A stretch of 64,000 nt of DNA from Brevibacillus parabrevis (lineage in GTDB: Bacteria > Bacillota > Bacilli > Brevibacillales > Brevibacillaceae). Position numbers and translations under genes: made by a program. Location of the stretch: the NCBI RefSeq assembly GCF_003710905.1, contig NZ_RHHV01000009.1, forward strand, positions 222,735 through 286,734, read 5' to 3'. Below are positions 56,457 to 63,147 of the stretch, piece after piece. Position 1 is the first letter of the stretch; each line of letters begins with the position of its first letter. Below the pieces are notes generated by a model that saw only the letters and a program-made list of their open reading frames with translations, did no database searches and was not told where the DNA came from.

Positions 56457-56759
56457 TTATTGTGAAATTGTAGAAAGATAACCTTTGAAAACCTCATTAA
56501 AATCCGAATTTGCTTGTATCTGTAGATGTTCGGATATCACCGTTTCGCCACTTGAATATTCGAGTATCTCAACATAAGCGGCATTAGTTTCCCATAGTGT
56601 AATCAAACCAATGAATTTTTCAGGAGAATAGTGATGTACAGTGATACTAGGATTATCAGAAATGATTGAGTCTACAATATTTATTTCTTCCGTCTCAACT
56701 CCCTTAGCTTGTAACCACCCCTTTATCTCTCTAGTCCAAATTTGAAAATTATCAAGCAT
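56457..56759 (-). CDS. Probable TriTu-type immunity protein
   Basis: A 100-residue soluble protein (FQIWTREIKGWLQAKGVETE, SITVHHYSPEKFIGLITLWE, AYVEILEYSSGETVISEHLQ). Its start overlaps the last base of the toxin stop, so the two are translationally coupled. The adjacent toxin looks like TreTu, an ADP-ribosyltransferase acting on EF-Tu. The TriTu immunity family has a similar size and similar strand pattern. The identification leans on the toxin; sequence similarity alone is modest evidence. Confidence 0.6.
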   Translation of the reverse strand: MLDNFQIWTREIKGWLQAKGVETEEINIVDSIISDNPSITVHHYSPEKFIGLITLWETNAAYVEILEYSSGETVISEHLQIQANSDFNEVFKGYLSTISQ

Positions 56760-57502
56760 TATTTTTCACCTACTATTCTTATGTTAGTGGCAGATGGCAT
56801 CTGAGGTATTTGTTGACCTTTTTTAGCTGCCAGTCTACCTTCAAGTGAATTTGGCCCAACACTCTTGGCCCAACACTCATTTGTTTGCTTTAGCGACGAC
56901 GTGGGAACATCAAATTCGACATATATTGATCCCGGCTTTGCTTGCTTCCCAAAGGCATTAGCATCCGCAGGATTAGCAACATGGGTCGTCCCGGTATAAC
57001 TTTCAGGTACTTTACCTGTTTTGACCATGGTATCGTATTCTTCTCTGGACATCCATCGACCTACTCGAGTAGTCGCAACATTTCCTGTCCCCTTAATAGT
57101 ATTGGTAATTGTATTTTTAGTGCCTAACTTAACTCCGGGAGCTTTTACTGAATAGCCTGCACCTCCACCATCCATGGGAACGCCATTTTCCATTGCCCAG
57201 TCCCATGTAACCTGAGCTGCTATGCTATTTTTAATTTTGTTTGTACCTCTCAGTGCATCTTGCATGCCGGCTTGATCTTTTTCGAACCACTCACGATAAT
57301 ACTGCCAATCAATTTCCTTTGTTCCATGTATTCTCCGGACTCCCTCATTATCAAAATAATAATAGGTTCCAGAATTTCCTTCACCAACTCCTACATTGAT
57401 ATGTCCACTTGGATCAATGTACTTTATTGGATTATTACTCACATACGTATACCGATTCAAACTCAGCGGATTCTCCACTTGCCCCTTATACGTATCCTCC
57501 AT
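56759..57502 (-). CDS. Orphan Rhs tip with TreTu-like ADP-ribosyltransferase toxin
   Basis: A 247-residue frame. Residues 1-33 are the Rhs core end (MEDTYKGQVENPLSLNRYTY, NNPIKYIDPSG). A ~80-residue linker follows. The last ~105 residues resemble the TreTu toxin domain: GRWMSREEYDTMVKTGKVPE, YTGTTHVANPADANAFGKQA, KPGSIYVEFDVPTSSL, GPNSLEGRLAAKKG and QMPSATNIRIV. Known TreTu ADP-ribosylates EF-Tu and blocks translation. The ATG is an internal codon of the Rhs core with no ribosome binding site. The body of the Rhs protein is missing and an IS110-family element lies immediately upstream, so the toxin is probably silent while immunity may be expressed. Confidence 0.7.
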   Translation of the reverse strand: MEDTYKGQVENPLSLNRYTYVSNNPIKYIDPSGHINVGVGEGNSGTYYYFDNEGVRRIHGTKEIDWQYYREWFEKDQAGMQDALRGTNKIKNSIAAQVTWDWAMENGVPMDGGGAGYSVKAPGVKLGTKNTITNTIKGTGNVATTRVGRWMSREEYDTMVKTGKVPESYTGTTHVANPADANAFGKQAKPGSIYVEFDVPTSSLKQTNECWAKSVGPNSLEGRLAAKKGQQIPQMPSATNIRIVGEK

Positions 57503-57510
57503 GATAAAGC

Positions 57511-58928
57511 ACTCAATGGATAAAGGTTAGGTGGCAACATTTCCGCTACCACCCTGCTACTACGCCGCCTGTTCTGTAAGGACTGGCATTTTATATTCCG
57601 TCTTGTTCTTCATCATGCTGTATATGACATTGACCAATTTACGCATGACGCAAATAATCGCTTGCCACTTGGTTTTCCCTTCTGCCAGCTTTTTTTCGTA
57701 GTATGCATGGTAAACAGGATGATTGGGTTTCTTTGCCCTTGATACACCCAGTTGACGAATGGCAAGGTTATAGAAGATATCATACAGGCTACGGTTGCCT
57801 AACTTGCTCTTTTGCTTGTTCCCTGAACTATGCTGAACGGGTGCAATTCCAGCGAAATTAGCTAACTTGTCAGCACTGGAAAAACGTGAAACATCGCCAA
57901 TCTCCGCAATTAATTCCGCCGCAGTGACCGTACTAATTCCGTGCATGGTCTCTAATTTGTAATCCAATAATGCAAGATGCTTCGCCAACTCTGTATCAAT
58001 TTGCTCAAGCTGATGGTCTCTGGCGATCAAGTCCCGAACCACATTTTTAACAAGAAAATCATTGACTCCTTGATAGTCTTTCGATGTGTCTCCATCTTGC
58101 TGTACGAGAGATAGAATGTCCTCTGCCTTCTTGGTAGACATGTAGCGATTGCTCTTCTTGTATAAGAAGTTAGCCAATTCACCCACATTCACCCCGCTCA
58201 AACAACTTGGAGAAGGATACTTCAGCCAGAAAGCTAATGCTGTTTTCCCATCTACTTGTGAGAAGAATTTCTTGTAACTTGGATAGTGATAACCTAGCAA
58301 TTGATGAAGCTGTAACTTGATTCCTGTTACAACACTCACAATGTTCTCTCTTCTTGTGACAAGCTGTGAGATTGCATAATAAAGGTCATGTGGATTCGCA
58401 GTCGGCAGTGTATCCAAGTTGGAAATCAGAATGCGAGCCACAGACTCTGCATCCCACGCATCTGTTTTCTTGTTGTTCGGACTGCTTCTGCGCATGGATA
58501 CCGTAAGGGCAGGATTAACTGCTTTTACTTCATATTTATTTTCAATTAGAAACATAGCCAATCCTCTTCCGTAGCCCCCCACATCTTCTAAGCCAAACAT
58601 AGGGGTCAAGCCTTCCTTCTTGGCTAGTTTTTCTACTTGGTGCAGAAACTTAGGAAACGCTGACGGCTTGTTTTCGAATTGGATTTCGTCTCTCTTTTCA
58701 TGGAAACAGGTCATCATCACCGCTGTATGATGACGTTTATGTAAGTCTATGCCGATGTACAGGTACTTCAGTTTATGATGCAAAAAGACTTCACCCCTAT
58801 CTTTGATGAGTAATGATGTAGAGAAAAGAATGCCAGCACCCTCCGAACAAGCATTATTCAAGGATGAACACGCACGGATACGTTAGCTCGTACATTCTTT
58901 TCATGTCATTATCGTTCTATCATTACGG
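57511..58928 (-). mobile_element. IS110-family insertion sequence (ends approximate)
   Basis: The transposase gene plus its non-coding flanks. Ends cannot be fixed because IS110 elements lack long terminal inverted repeats and often make no clear target duplication. The left limit is set where similarity to Rhs core ends; the right limit is set at the end of the next gene. The non-coding flanks are the place where a bridge RNA would be encoded. Confidence 0.65.
57560..58783 (-). CDS. IS110-family transposase (DEDD recombinase)
   Basis: A 407-residue transposase from the TTG behind GGGGTGAAG; a longer ATG frame adds 26 residues without support. The N-terminal RuvC-like DEDD domain has YLYIGIDLHKRHHTAVMM, PMFGLEDVGGYGR, and the last acidic residues in NNKKTDAWDAESVARIL. 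The C-terminal transposase_20 domain includes METMHGISTVTAAELIAEIG and FAGIAPVQHSSGNKQKSKLG with its serine. It appears intact. IS110 transposases work with a structured guide (bridge) RNA. Confidence 0.92.
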   Translation of the reverse strand: MHHKLKYLYIGIDLHKRHHTAVMMTCFHEKRDEIQFENKPSAFPKFLHQVEKLAKKEGLTPMFGLEDVGGYGRGLAMFLIENKYEVKAVNPALTVSMRRSSPNNKKTDAWDAESVARILISNLDTLPTANPHDLYYAISQLVTRRENIVSVVTGIKLQLHQLLGYHYPSYKKFFSQVDGKTALAFWLKYPSPSCLSGVNVGELANFLYKKSNRYMSTKKAEDILSLVQQDGDTSKDYQGVNDFLVKNVVRDLIARDHQLEQIDTELAKHLALLDYKLETMHGISTVTAAELIAEIGDVSRFSSADKLANFAGIAPVQHSSGNKQKSKLGNRSLYDIFYNLAIRQLGVSRAKKPNHPVYHAYYEKKLAEGKTKWQAIICVMRKLVNVIYSMMKNKTEYKMPVLTEQAA

Positions 58929-59162
58929 TTATAATTTCGTGCTAGACAATGCCTTCGCTAAACGGATTTGCAGCAAATATTCTCGTTGATCCACTTCCAC
59001 CTGAAAAATGACTTTGATGATTTCCTCTAGCGTAGCGACGTTAAATACAGCGTTTTCCTGTTGAACATAGTCAAAAATTAATTGCGTACCTATTTCACAC
59101 GTCTGAATCTTTTCAAGAGAGCGTATCTCTTCCTGTTGATAGTGAGTGAATTGCGCTTCCAC
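58929..59162 (-). CDS. Small protein encoded after the serine recombinase
   Basis: A 77-residue, probably helical protein (MEAQFTHYQQEEIRSLEKIQ, IFDYVQQENAVFNVATLEEI, LLQIRLAKALSSTKL). The start is GTG behind GGGAGG, 14 bases after the recombinase stop, so the genes form an operon. It could be an accessory or directionality factor for the recombinase or a separated C-terminal piece of it. Not recognised. Confidence 0.5.
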   Translation of the reverse strand: MEAQFTHYQQEEIRSLEKIQTCEIGTQLIFDYVQQENAVFNVATLEEIIKVIFQVEVDQREYLLQIRLAKALSSTKL

Positions 59163-59176
59163 GTTCGTTCCTCCCG

Positions 59177-59962
59177 CTACATAATGGCTTCGTGAAGTCC
59201 ATTTGCTTCAATCTGACCATAGCGGTAGGCACCCTTGTAGAATGCTTCACGATCAATGATTCGTTTGACCTGTACCTTGGTATTGGTAAAGGATTTATCG
59301 TGTGTCGTAGTATACCCCTCTGTATTCAGTTGGACAGCCAATTGGGAGAGTGACCAAGTGGGATGCGTTTCACGTAAGGAAAACAATCTCCGCACAATCT
59401 CCGCCTGTCTCTCATCTATCTGAATGGCTTTTTGTCCTTTCGTTGCCGTATATCCGAAAGCAACGCCACCTCCTGCATATCCTCCTTGTTGCGCTTTCTT
59501 TTTTCTCCCCCTCCCTAGTTTGAGTGCGATTTCCAAACGTTGGTATTGATCGAGTAATTCCATCATGCCATTGATCAGAAAATCATTCGGGTCATGGGCG
59601 TAAATACTATAGTTGGGCTGTTCAATTGCTTTTACGTCTACGCTGTGCCGTTTTAATTCTCTTTGAATGAGGACTTTCACCATGTCGGCTCTCCACAATC
59701 GGGAAGTGTTGAGAACGATAATATGGCTTACTTTTTGATAAGTAAAACTGGATAACAGTTCTTGTAAACCTTCCCGTTCAATGGTCAATCCATCCTCATC
59801 CACTTTTGCTCCACTTATCCCCTCATCCTTGTAGATGTTCAGTAATTCTAGATTATTATCCTGACAATAACACTGAATCTCCTCTACTTGGTAGGCTAGA
59901 CTATACCCATCTTTAACTTGTCCTTTTGTCGATACTCTGACATATCCCACTACTTTTTCCAT
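59177..59962 (-). CDS. Serine recombinase (resolvase plus recombinase domain)
   Basis: A 261-residue site-specific recombinase. The resolvase catalytic domain begins VVGYVRVSTKGQVKDGYSLA with the nucleophile serine. IIVLNTSRLWRADMVKVLIQ and a QRLEIALKLGRGRKKKAQQG helix follow. The recombinase domain (GGGVAFGYTATKGQKAIQID ... TWSLSQLAVQLNTEGYTTTH) ends near residue 250. The zinc ribbon and coiled coil found in large serine integrases are missing, so it is short for that class. It is divergent from the XRE gene and probably regulated from the operators between. Confidence 0.85.
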   Translation of the reverse strand: MEKVVGYVRVSTKGQVKDGYSLAYQVEEIQCYCQDNNLELLNIYKDEGISGAKVDEDGLTIEREGLQELLSSFTYQKVSHIIVLNTSRLWRADMVKVLIQRELKRHSVDVKAIEQPNYSIYAHDPNDFLINGMMELLDQYQRLEIALKLGRGRKKKAQQGGYAGGGVAFGYTATKGQKAIQIDERQAEIVRRLFSLRETHPTWSLSQLAVQLNTEGYTTTHDKSFTNTKVQVKRIIDREAFYKGAYRYGQIEANGLHEAIM

Positions 59963-60003
59963 ACTATTCCCCTTCCCGTTACAGGAATTTGAATCATTGC
60001 AAC

Positions 60004-60047
60004 GCCTAGTAGATACAAAATAATTATATATCGCTTAGCAGATACAA
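60004..60047. repeat. Two 16-base direct repeats, probable operator
   Basis: CGCCTAGTAGATACAA (60004-60019) and CGCTTAGCAGATACAA (60032-60047) match at 14 of 16 positions, with starts 28 bases apart. They sit 40-85 bases upstream of the recombinase start, between divergent genes. A repressor such as the XRE or MrpR-like protein could bind here; a recombination site is the alternative. Confidence 0.5.
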
Positions 60048-60063
60048 TCAACGACCTTTTCCT

Positions 60064-60086
60064 CGTGCTAAAATTGCACGTATAAT
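60064..60086 (+). promoter_or_regulatory. Promoter with overlapping dyad before the XRE gene
   Basis: The dyad CGTGC - seven bases - GCACG (60064-60080) is immediately followed by a perfect TATAAT at 60081-60086. The -35 region is poor. The dyad lies in the spacer, where a bound repressor would block polymerase, which fits autoregulation by the XRE protein. Confidence 0.5.
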
Positions 60087-60121
60087 GGATAAAGAATGTT
60101 CACGGGAAAGAAGGACTCAAA

Positions 60122-60328
60122 ATGCCTATAATTGTAAAGTTAAAAGAAATTCTTGATCAGAGAAATATGTCTCAACGAGAATTGGCAAGACTCACTGGTC
60201 TTAGACCGAATACAATCAGCCATCTCTGTTCCAGCCAAGTAGATAGGGTTCACCTTAGTACATTTGAAACGATCTGTAAGACATTAGATATTGAGTTGCA
60301 TGAATTGCTGGTGTTGGAGGGGGAGTAA
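60122..60328 (+). CDS. XRE/Cro-type HTH regulator (YozG-like)
   Basis: A 68-residue single-domain helix-turn-helix protein: KLKEILDQRNMSQRELARLT, then GLRPNTISHLCSSQVDRVHL with the recognition helix, and LSTFETICKTLDIELHELL. Such small Cro-like proteins regulate mobile elements. It is the only plus-strand gene of the mobile module and is divergent from the serine recombinase. Promoter, dyad and direct repeats lie just upstream. Confidence 0.87.
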   Translation: MPIIVKLKEILDQRNMSQRELARLTGLRPNTISHLCSSQVDRVHLSTFETICKTLDIELHELLVLEGE

Positions 60329-60455
60329 TTTTCCACCTCAAAACTTAATCGCCTAAAATCCAACCTACCTACGGGACTAGATGTGTAATGCCCCTATTCC
60401 ATGTCCATTCACTATATAGAGATGTAAAATACCCCCGAATGGCAGCAGGTTGTAT

Positions 60456-60468
60456 CGATACGGTATCG
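60456..60468. promoter_or_regulatory. Perfect 13-base palindrome near the replication gene
   Basis: CGATAC - G - GTATCG lies in the 283-base gap between the XRE gene and the replication-protein gene. Part of it recurs nearby as ACGGTAT near 60591. It could be a binding or nick-site hairpin of a rolling-circle replicon or a terminator stem; no T run follows. The rest of the gap shows no gene. Confidence 0.35.
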
Positions 60469-60611
60469 TAGGGAGACACATATTCTTTGTAAGGACTGCT
60501 CTATTTGCTTATTTTTCTTTATTAGTAGGCTCTGTCCATTTAAAATTTATCCAAAGTTCTATAATTTTTATCGTTATCGTGTTAACAACAATACGGTATG
60601 AGTGGATGTCT

Positions 60612-61526
60612 TCATCCCTGAACTGAATCAATAATCTCTAACCTTTTTAACCCTTCCTTTTTCGGGATGGTTATTTGCTTTGCCAAACTCCTACGATTAG
60701 GAAGAGTGGATGTTGTATAAATTGCTCTTATTCCACTTTCTTGGAACAAGTTTTTGATCATAGTGAAACCTAGATAGGTCTCAATCTTTGATATTTCCTC
60801 CTTGTTTTCCAAAAGCCATTCATAGTCAATCGTTTCCACATTTTCTGTGTATGGCAATCCCTCCAGTGTCTTTTGGGTTATGTAGGTAAAAAAGGAATGA
60901 GTGACGAGATGAATGGCTCTCTTCTCTTTGGTATATCTCTTCATGTCATTGTCGCTCGGTCTAATTTCTAATCGTAAAATTCCCTTGGACTGTTCAACGA
61001 TCTCCTTCGGTTCCTTAGCTCGCTTACATTGCTTGTATTTATCATACAGAATGACTCTGCTACTCTTGTTATAAAATTCTACTGTTTCGTCATGATTAAA
61101 ATTTCGTGTATCTTTATAGGGCATTTTCCCTTTGCTCAACTGACGAACATACTCCCCTGTTCGATTCCCAACATGGAAATTGCAGCATACATCTAAACGG
61201 GTAATTCTCCAATCTTCATAGGCAATATGGATACCGAATAATTGCTGTAATCGTTCTTGTACTCGTTGAAAGAAGATAGGAATATCTGATTCGTTGATTG
61301 CTTTGACATTATTTCCATAAAGCAGCTTAGGAATGGAAACTTGAATCGTTAGGGTTCTGCTCCCATCCTGATATTTCATATATGGAATGATCTCGTCTTG
61401 CATTTTATATGTGGTTATGACACCTGTTTTCTGATTACGGTATGAAAAAGATGCAAGGTTATATTCTCGTAATATTTCAGGTTGAATAAATACGGAACTT
61501 ACTTTCATTTTGATGGAATCAAACAA
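60612..61526 (-). CDS. Phage/plasmid replication protein (gene II/X-like)
   Basis: A 304-residue protein resembling filamentous phage and plasmid replication initiators of the gene II/X (CRI) type. Characteristic segments are MFDSIKMKVSSVFIQPEILR, WRITRLDVCCNFHVG, SSRVILYDKYKQCKRAKEPK and GILRLEIRPSDNDMKRYTKE. Such proteins nick a double-strand origin to start rolling-circle replication. I assign the family from the RLDVC and RLEIR motif spacing and general layout. It would imply that this element once replicated or moved through a single-stranded form. The neighbouring genes fit a mobile element. Confidence 0.55.
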   Translation of the reverse strand: MFDSIKMKVSSVFIQPEILREYNLASFSYRNQKTGVITTYKMQDEIIPYMKYQDGSRTLTIQVSIPKLLYGNNVKAINESDIPIFFQRVQERLQQLFGIHIAYEDWRITRLDVCCNFHVGNRTGEYVRQLSKGKMPYKDTRNFNHDETVEFYNKSSRVILYDKYKQCKRAKEPKEIVEQSKGILRLEIRPSDNDMKRYTKEKRAIHLVTHSFFTYITQKTLEGLPYTENVETIDYEWLLENKEEISKIETYLGFTMIKNLFQESGIRAIYTTSTLPNRRSLAKQITIPKKEGLKRLEIIDSVQG

Positions 61527-61628
61527 TTATATTCTCTCCTTTTTACTATAAATTTTAATATATTGAATATAATTTGGCATGTTATAACAAAAGATAGCAA
61601 CTCATACGTTTGATCACCTCCCTTATCG

Positions 61629-62048
61629 ATTTACAATAAATTTTTAGTTTTATCTTGTTTCCCCAGAGGAATTAAATCCTCTAGGTGCGTTACTCGTACA
61701 ATGCAGCAATCATGTCTGGATTTATAAAGTCTTTTAATCCCCACCACATATACTCTAGCTTGTTGCCATTCGTTACTTTGCTTACGCCGAACCGTGCACA
61801 GATCTCATAATACTGCTCTTTTCTGAGTTGACCATCACGTTCTAGCAGTTGTTTTCCCATCCAGATCATCCCGCTACGTTGAATCGTTTTCACTCGTAAA
61901 TTGTCCAAACCAAAGTATTCTTCTAATGCATGTAATCTCCCATAAATCAGATGAGGACTGACTTGTTCCATATGAACATTTCTTGTCTTGGCTGGCCTGA
62001 TTACAAAGCCTGTTTCAATTAATTCACTTGTTTCTTTGAGATGATCTC
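61629..62048 (-). repeat. Segment duplicated at 53862-54283
   Basis: About 420 bases at the 3' end of the MrpR-like gene and just after it. They occur again, with a net difference of two bases and scattered substitutions, about 7.8 kb to the left in the same orientation. Homologous recombination between the copies could delete the intervening cassettes. Confidence 0.85.
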
Positions 62049-62646
62049 GTCTCATCTCCCCATTACCTTTGAGATAATCCTTTTGCTTGATTGCACCATT
62101 TATTAATTTCAGACACTGTTCCGATATTGAAATTTCTCTTGTTTCTTCTATATCGTTGATCAATATCACGGTTCGTTTCTCAACATTGACTTGTTCACGT
62201 TTTAGATTGCGTAGTTCACTTACCTCTTTTCCACCCGCACCTTCAAATAACAGGGAGAGAATCACAGAATCCTGATCGTTATTACATTGGTCAATAATTG
62301 CATCGATTTCTTGCTTCGTAGTAAATTGTTGATGGGTGTTTCCTACCATGTTCTTAAACCATTCTTTTGAAACGGACTCCAGTGGATTGGTGTCCTCTCT
62401 AAGCCCCTCTGCCCTTGCCCAATTCAAGTAAGCAGATATCGTTCTCCCAGCCGTATTAAGAGAGTCTCCTGTAGAAGCATGGAAGCTGTGTAGGGCAGTT
62501 TCAATCTCATCTAGTGTAAAGTGGAGCAAATCCTTATCCTTTTCCACTTCGAACTTCATCGTCAGGTTGAAAACTCTTGAATAAGCTTTTTGGGTATTTT
62601 CTTTGTATCCTTGAAGAAAGGCTGTTTTTGTTTCGGGGTTAAACAT
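61690..62646 (-). CDS. MrpR-like tyrosine-recombinase-fold protein
   Basis: A 318-residue protein with a SAM-like N-terminal domain (FLQGYKENTQKAYSRVFNLT) and a tyrosine recombinase-like C-terminal half. The catalytic motifs are degenerate: GAGGKEVSELRNL stands where integrases have G-L-R-x-S-E, and no clear H-x-x-R follows. The ending DNLRVKTIQRSGMIWMGKQL and YEICARFGVSKVTNGNKLEY is typical of the MrpR (SPbeta lytic repressor) group, which bind DNA without recombining. It more likely regulates the element than integrates it. It lies next to the replication gene. Confidence 0.6.
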   Translation of the reverse strand: MFNPETKTAFLQGYKENTQKAYSRVFNLTMKFEVEKDKDLLHFTLDEIETALHSFHASTGDSLNTAGRTISAYLNWARAEGLREDTNPLESVSKEWFKNMVGNTHQQFTTKQEIDAIIDQCNNDQDSVILSLLFEGAGGKEVSELRNLKREQVNVEKRTVILINDIEETREISISEQCLKLINGAIKQKDYLKGNGEMRRDHLKETSELIETGFVIRPAKTRNVHMEQVSPHLIYGRLHALEEYFGLDNLRVKTIQRSGMIWMGKQLLERDGQLRKEQYYEICARFGVSKVTNGNKLEYMWWGLKDFINPDMIAALYE

Positions 62647-62723
62647 GGTTACACACCTTTCTTTGAAACACGCATACTATAAATTTGCATTTTAAATCAA
62701 GAGTTATTTACATCTTTTATGAG

Positions 62724-62769
62724 TAAAAAAAGAAACCCTAGACGAGAGTTGTTGATTACTCGTTTAGGG
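62724..62769 (-). terminator. Terminator after the 62790 gene
   Basis: An 11-base-pair stem with one mismatch (CCCTAAACGAG / CTCGTCTAGGG) is followed on the minus strand by TTTCTTTTTTT. Its left arm recurs, disrupted, near 54460-54480. Confidence 0.85.
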
Positions 62770-62789
62770 CATTACCAACTTATACTTAT

Positions 62790-63032
62790 TTACCTTCCTT
62801 TTTTATATTCAAGAATACTTTTAATGAACAAGAGAACAGCAAAACATCCAATTAGAATAAAGGCAATAGACGCATACATAGATTCTGGGTGAGTAAATAT
62901 CGCTCCAGAAGAAATCCCTCTTCCCCCAATGTATACTTCTCCTGAAATTAGACCAACTATCCCTGAATAAATCATGTATAAGCCAAATAGGAAGCCAATT
63001 ACTGTACGAAGATTCTCGGTAAAATAATTCAA
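62790..63032 (-). CDS. Two-helix membrane protein, probable immunity
   Basis: An 80-residue protein with hydrophobic helices at residues ~10-30 (TVIGFLFGLYMIYSGIVGLI) and ~52-72 (YASIAFILIGCFAVLLFI) and a short glycine-rich loop between. It is the first gene after the Rhs toxin at the right edge and has its own terminator, so it is the best candidate for that toxin's immunity protein. A membrane location would suit a toxin that acts on or through the membrane. Family not recognised. Confidence 0.6.
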   Translation of the reverse strand: MNYFTENLRTVIGFLFGLYMIYSGIVGLISGEVYIGGRGISSGAIFTHPESMYASIAFILIGCFAVLLFIKSILEYKKGR

Positions 63033-63147
63033 TAATATCTCACTCCTCTATAAGTAATGGAACTTTATACTTCTATCAGAGTGAGTATATTTGACTAAAA
63101 TACACTCACTCAATTTAATAAAAACATTCTTCCAATACCAATTACCA

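Noticed and set aside
60004..60047. Possible CRISPR-like repeats
   Set aside because: Only two repeat units, no regular spacers and no cas genes; an operator is more likely.
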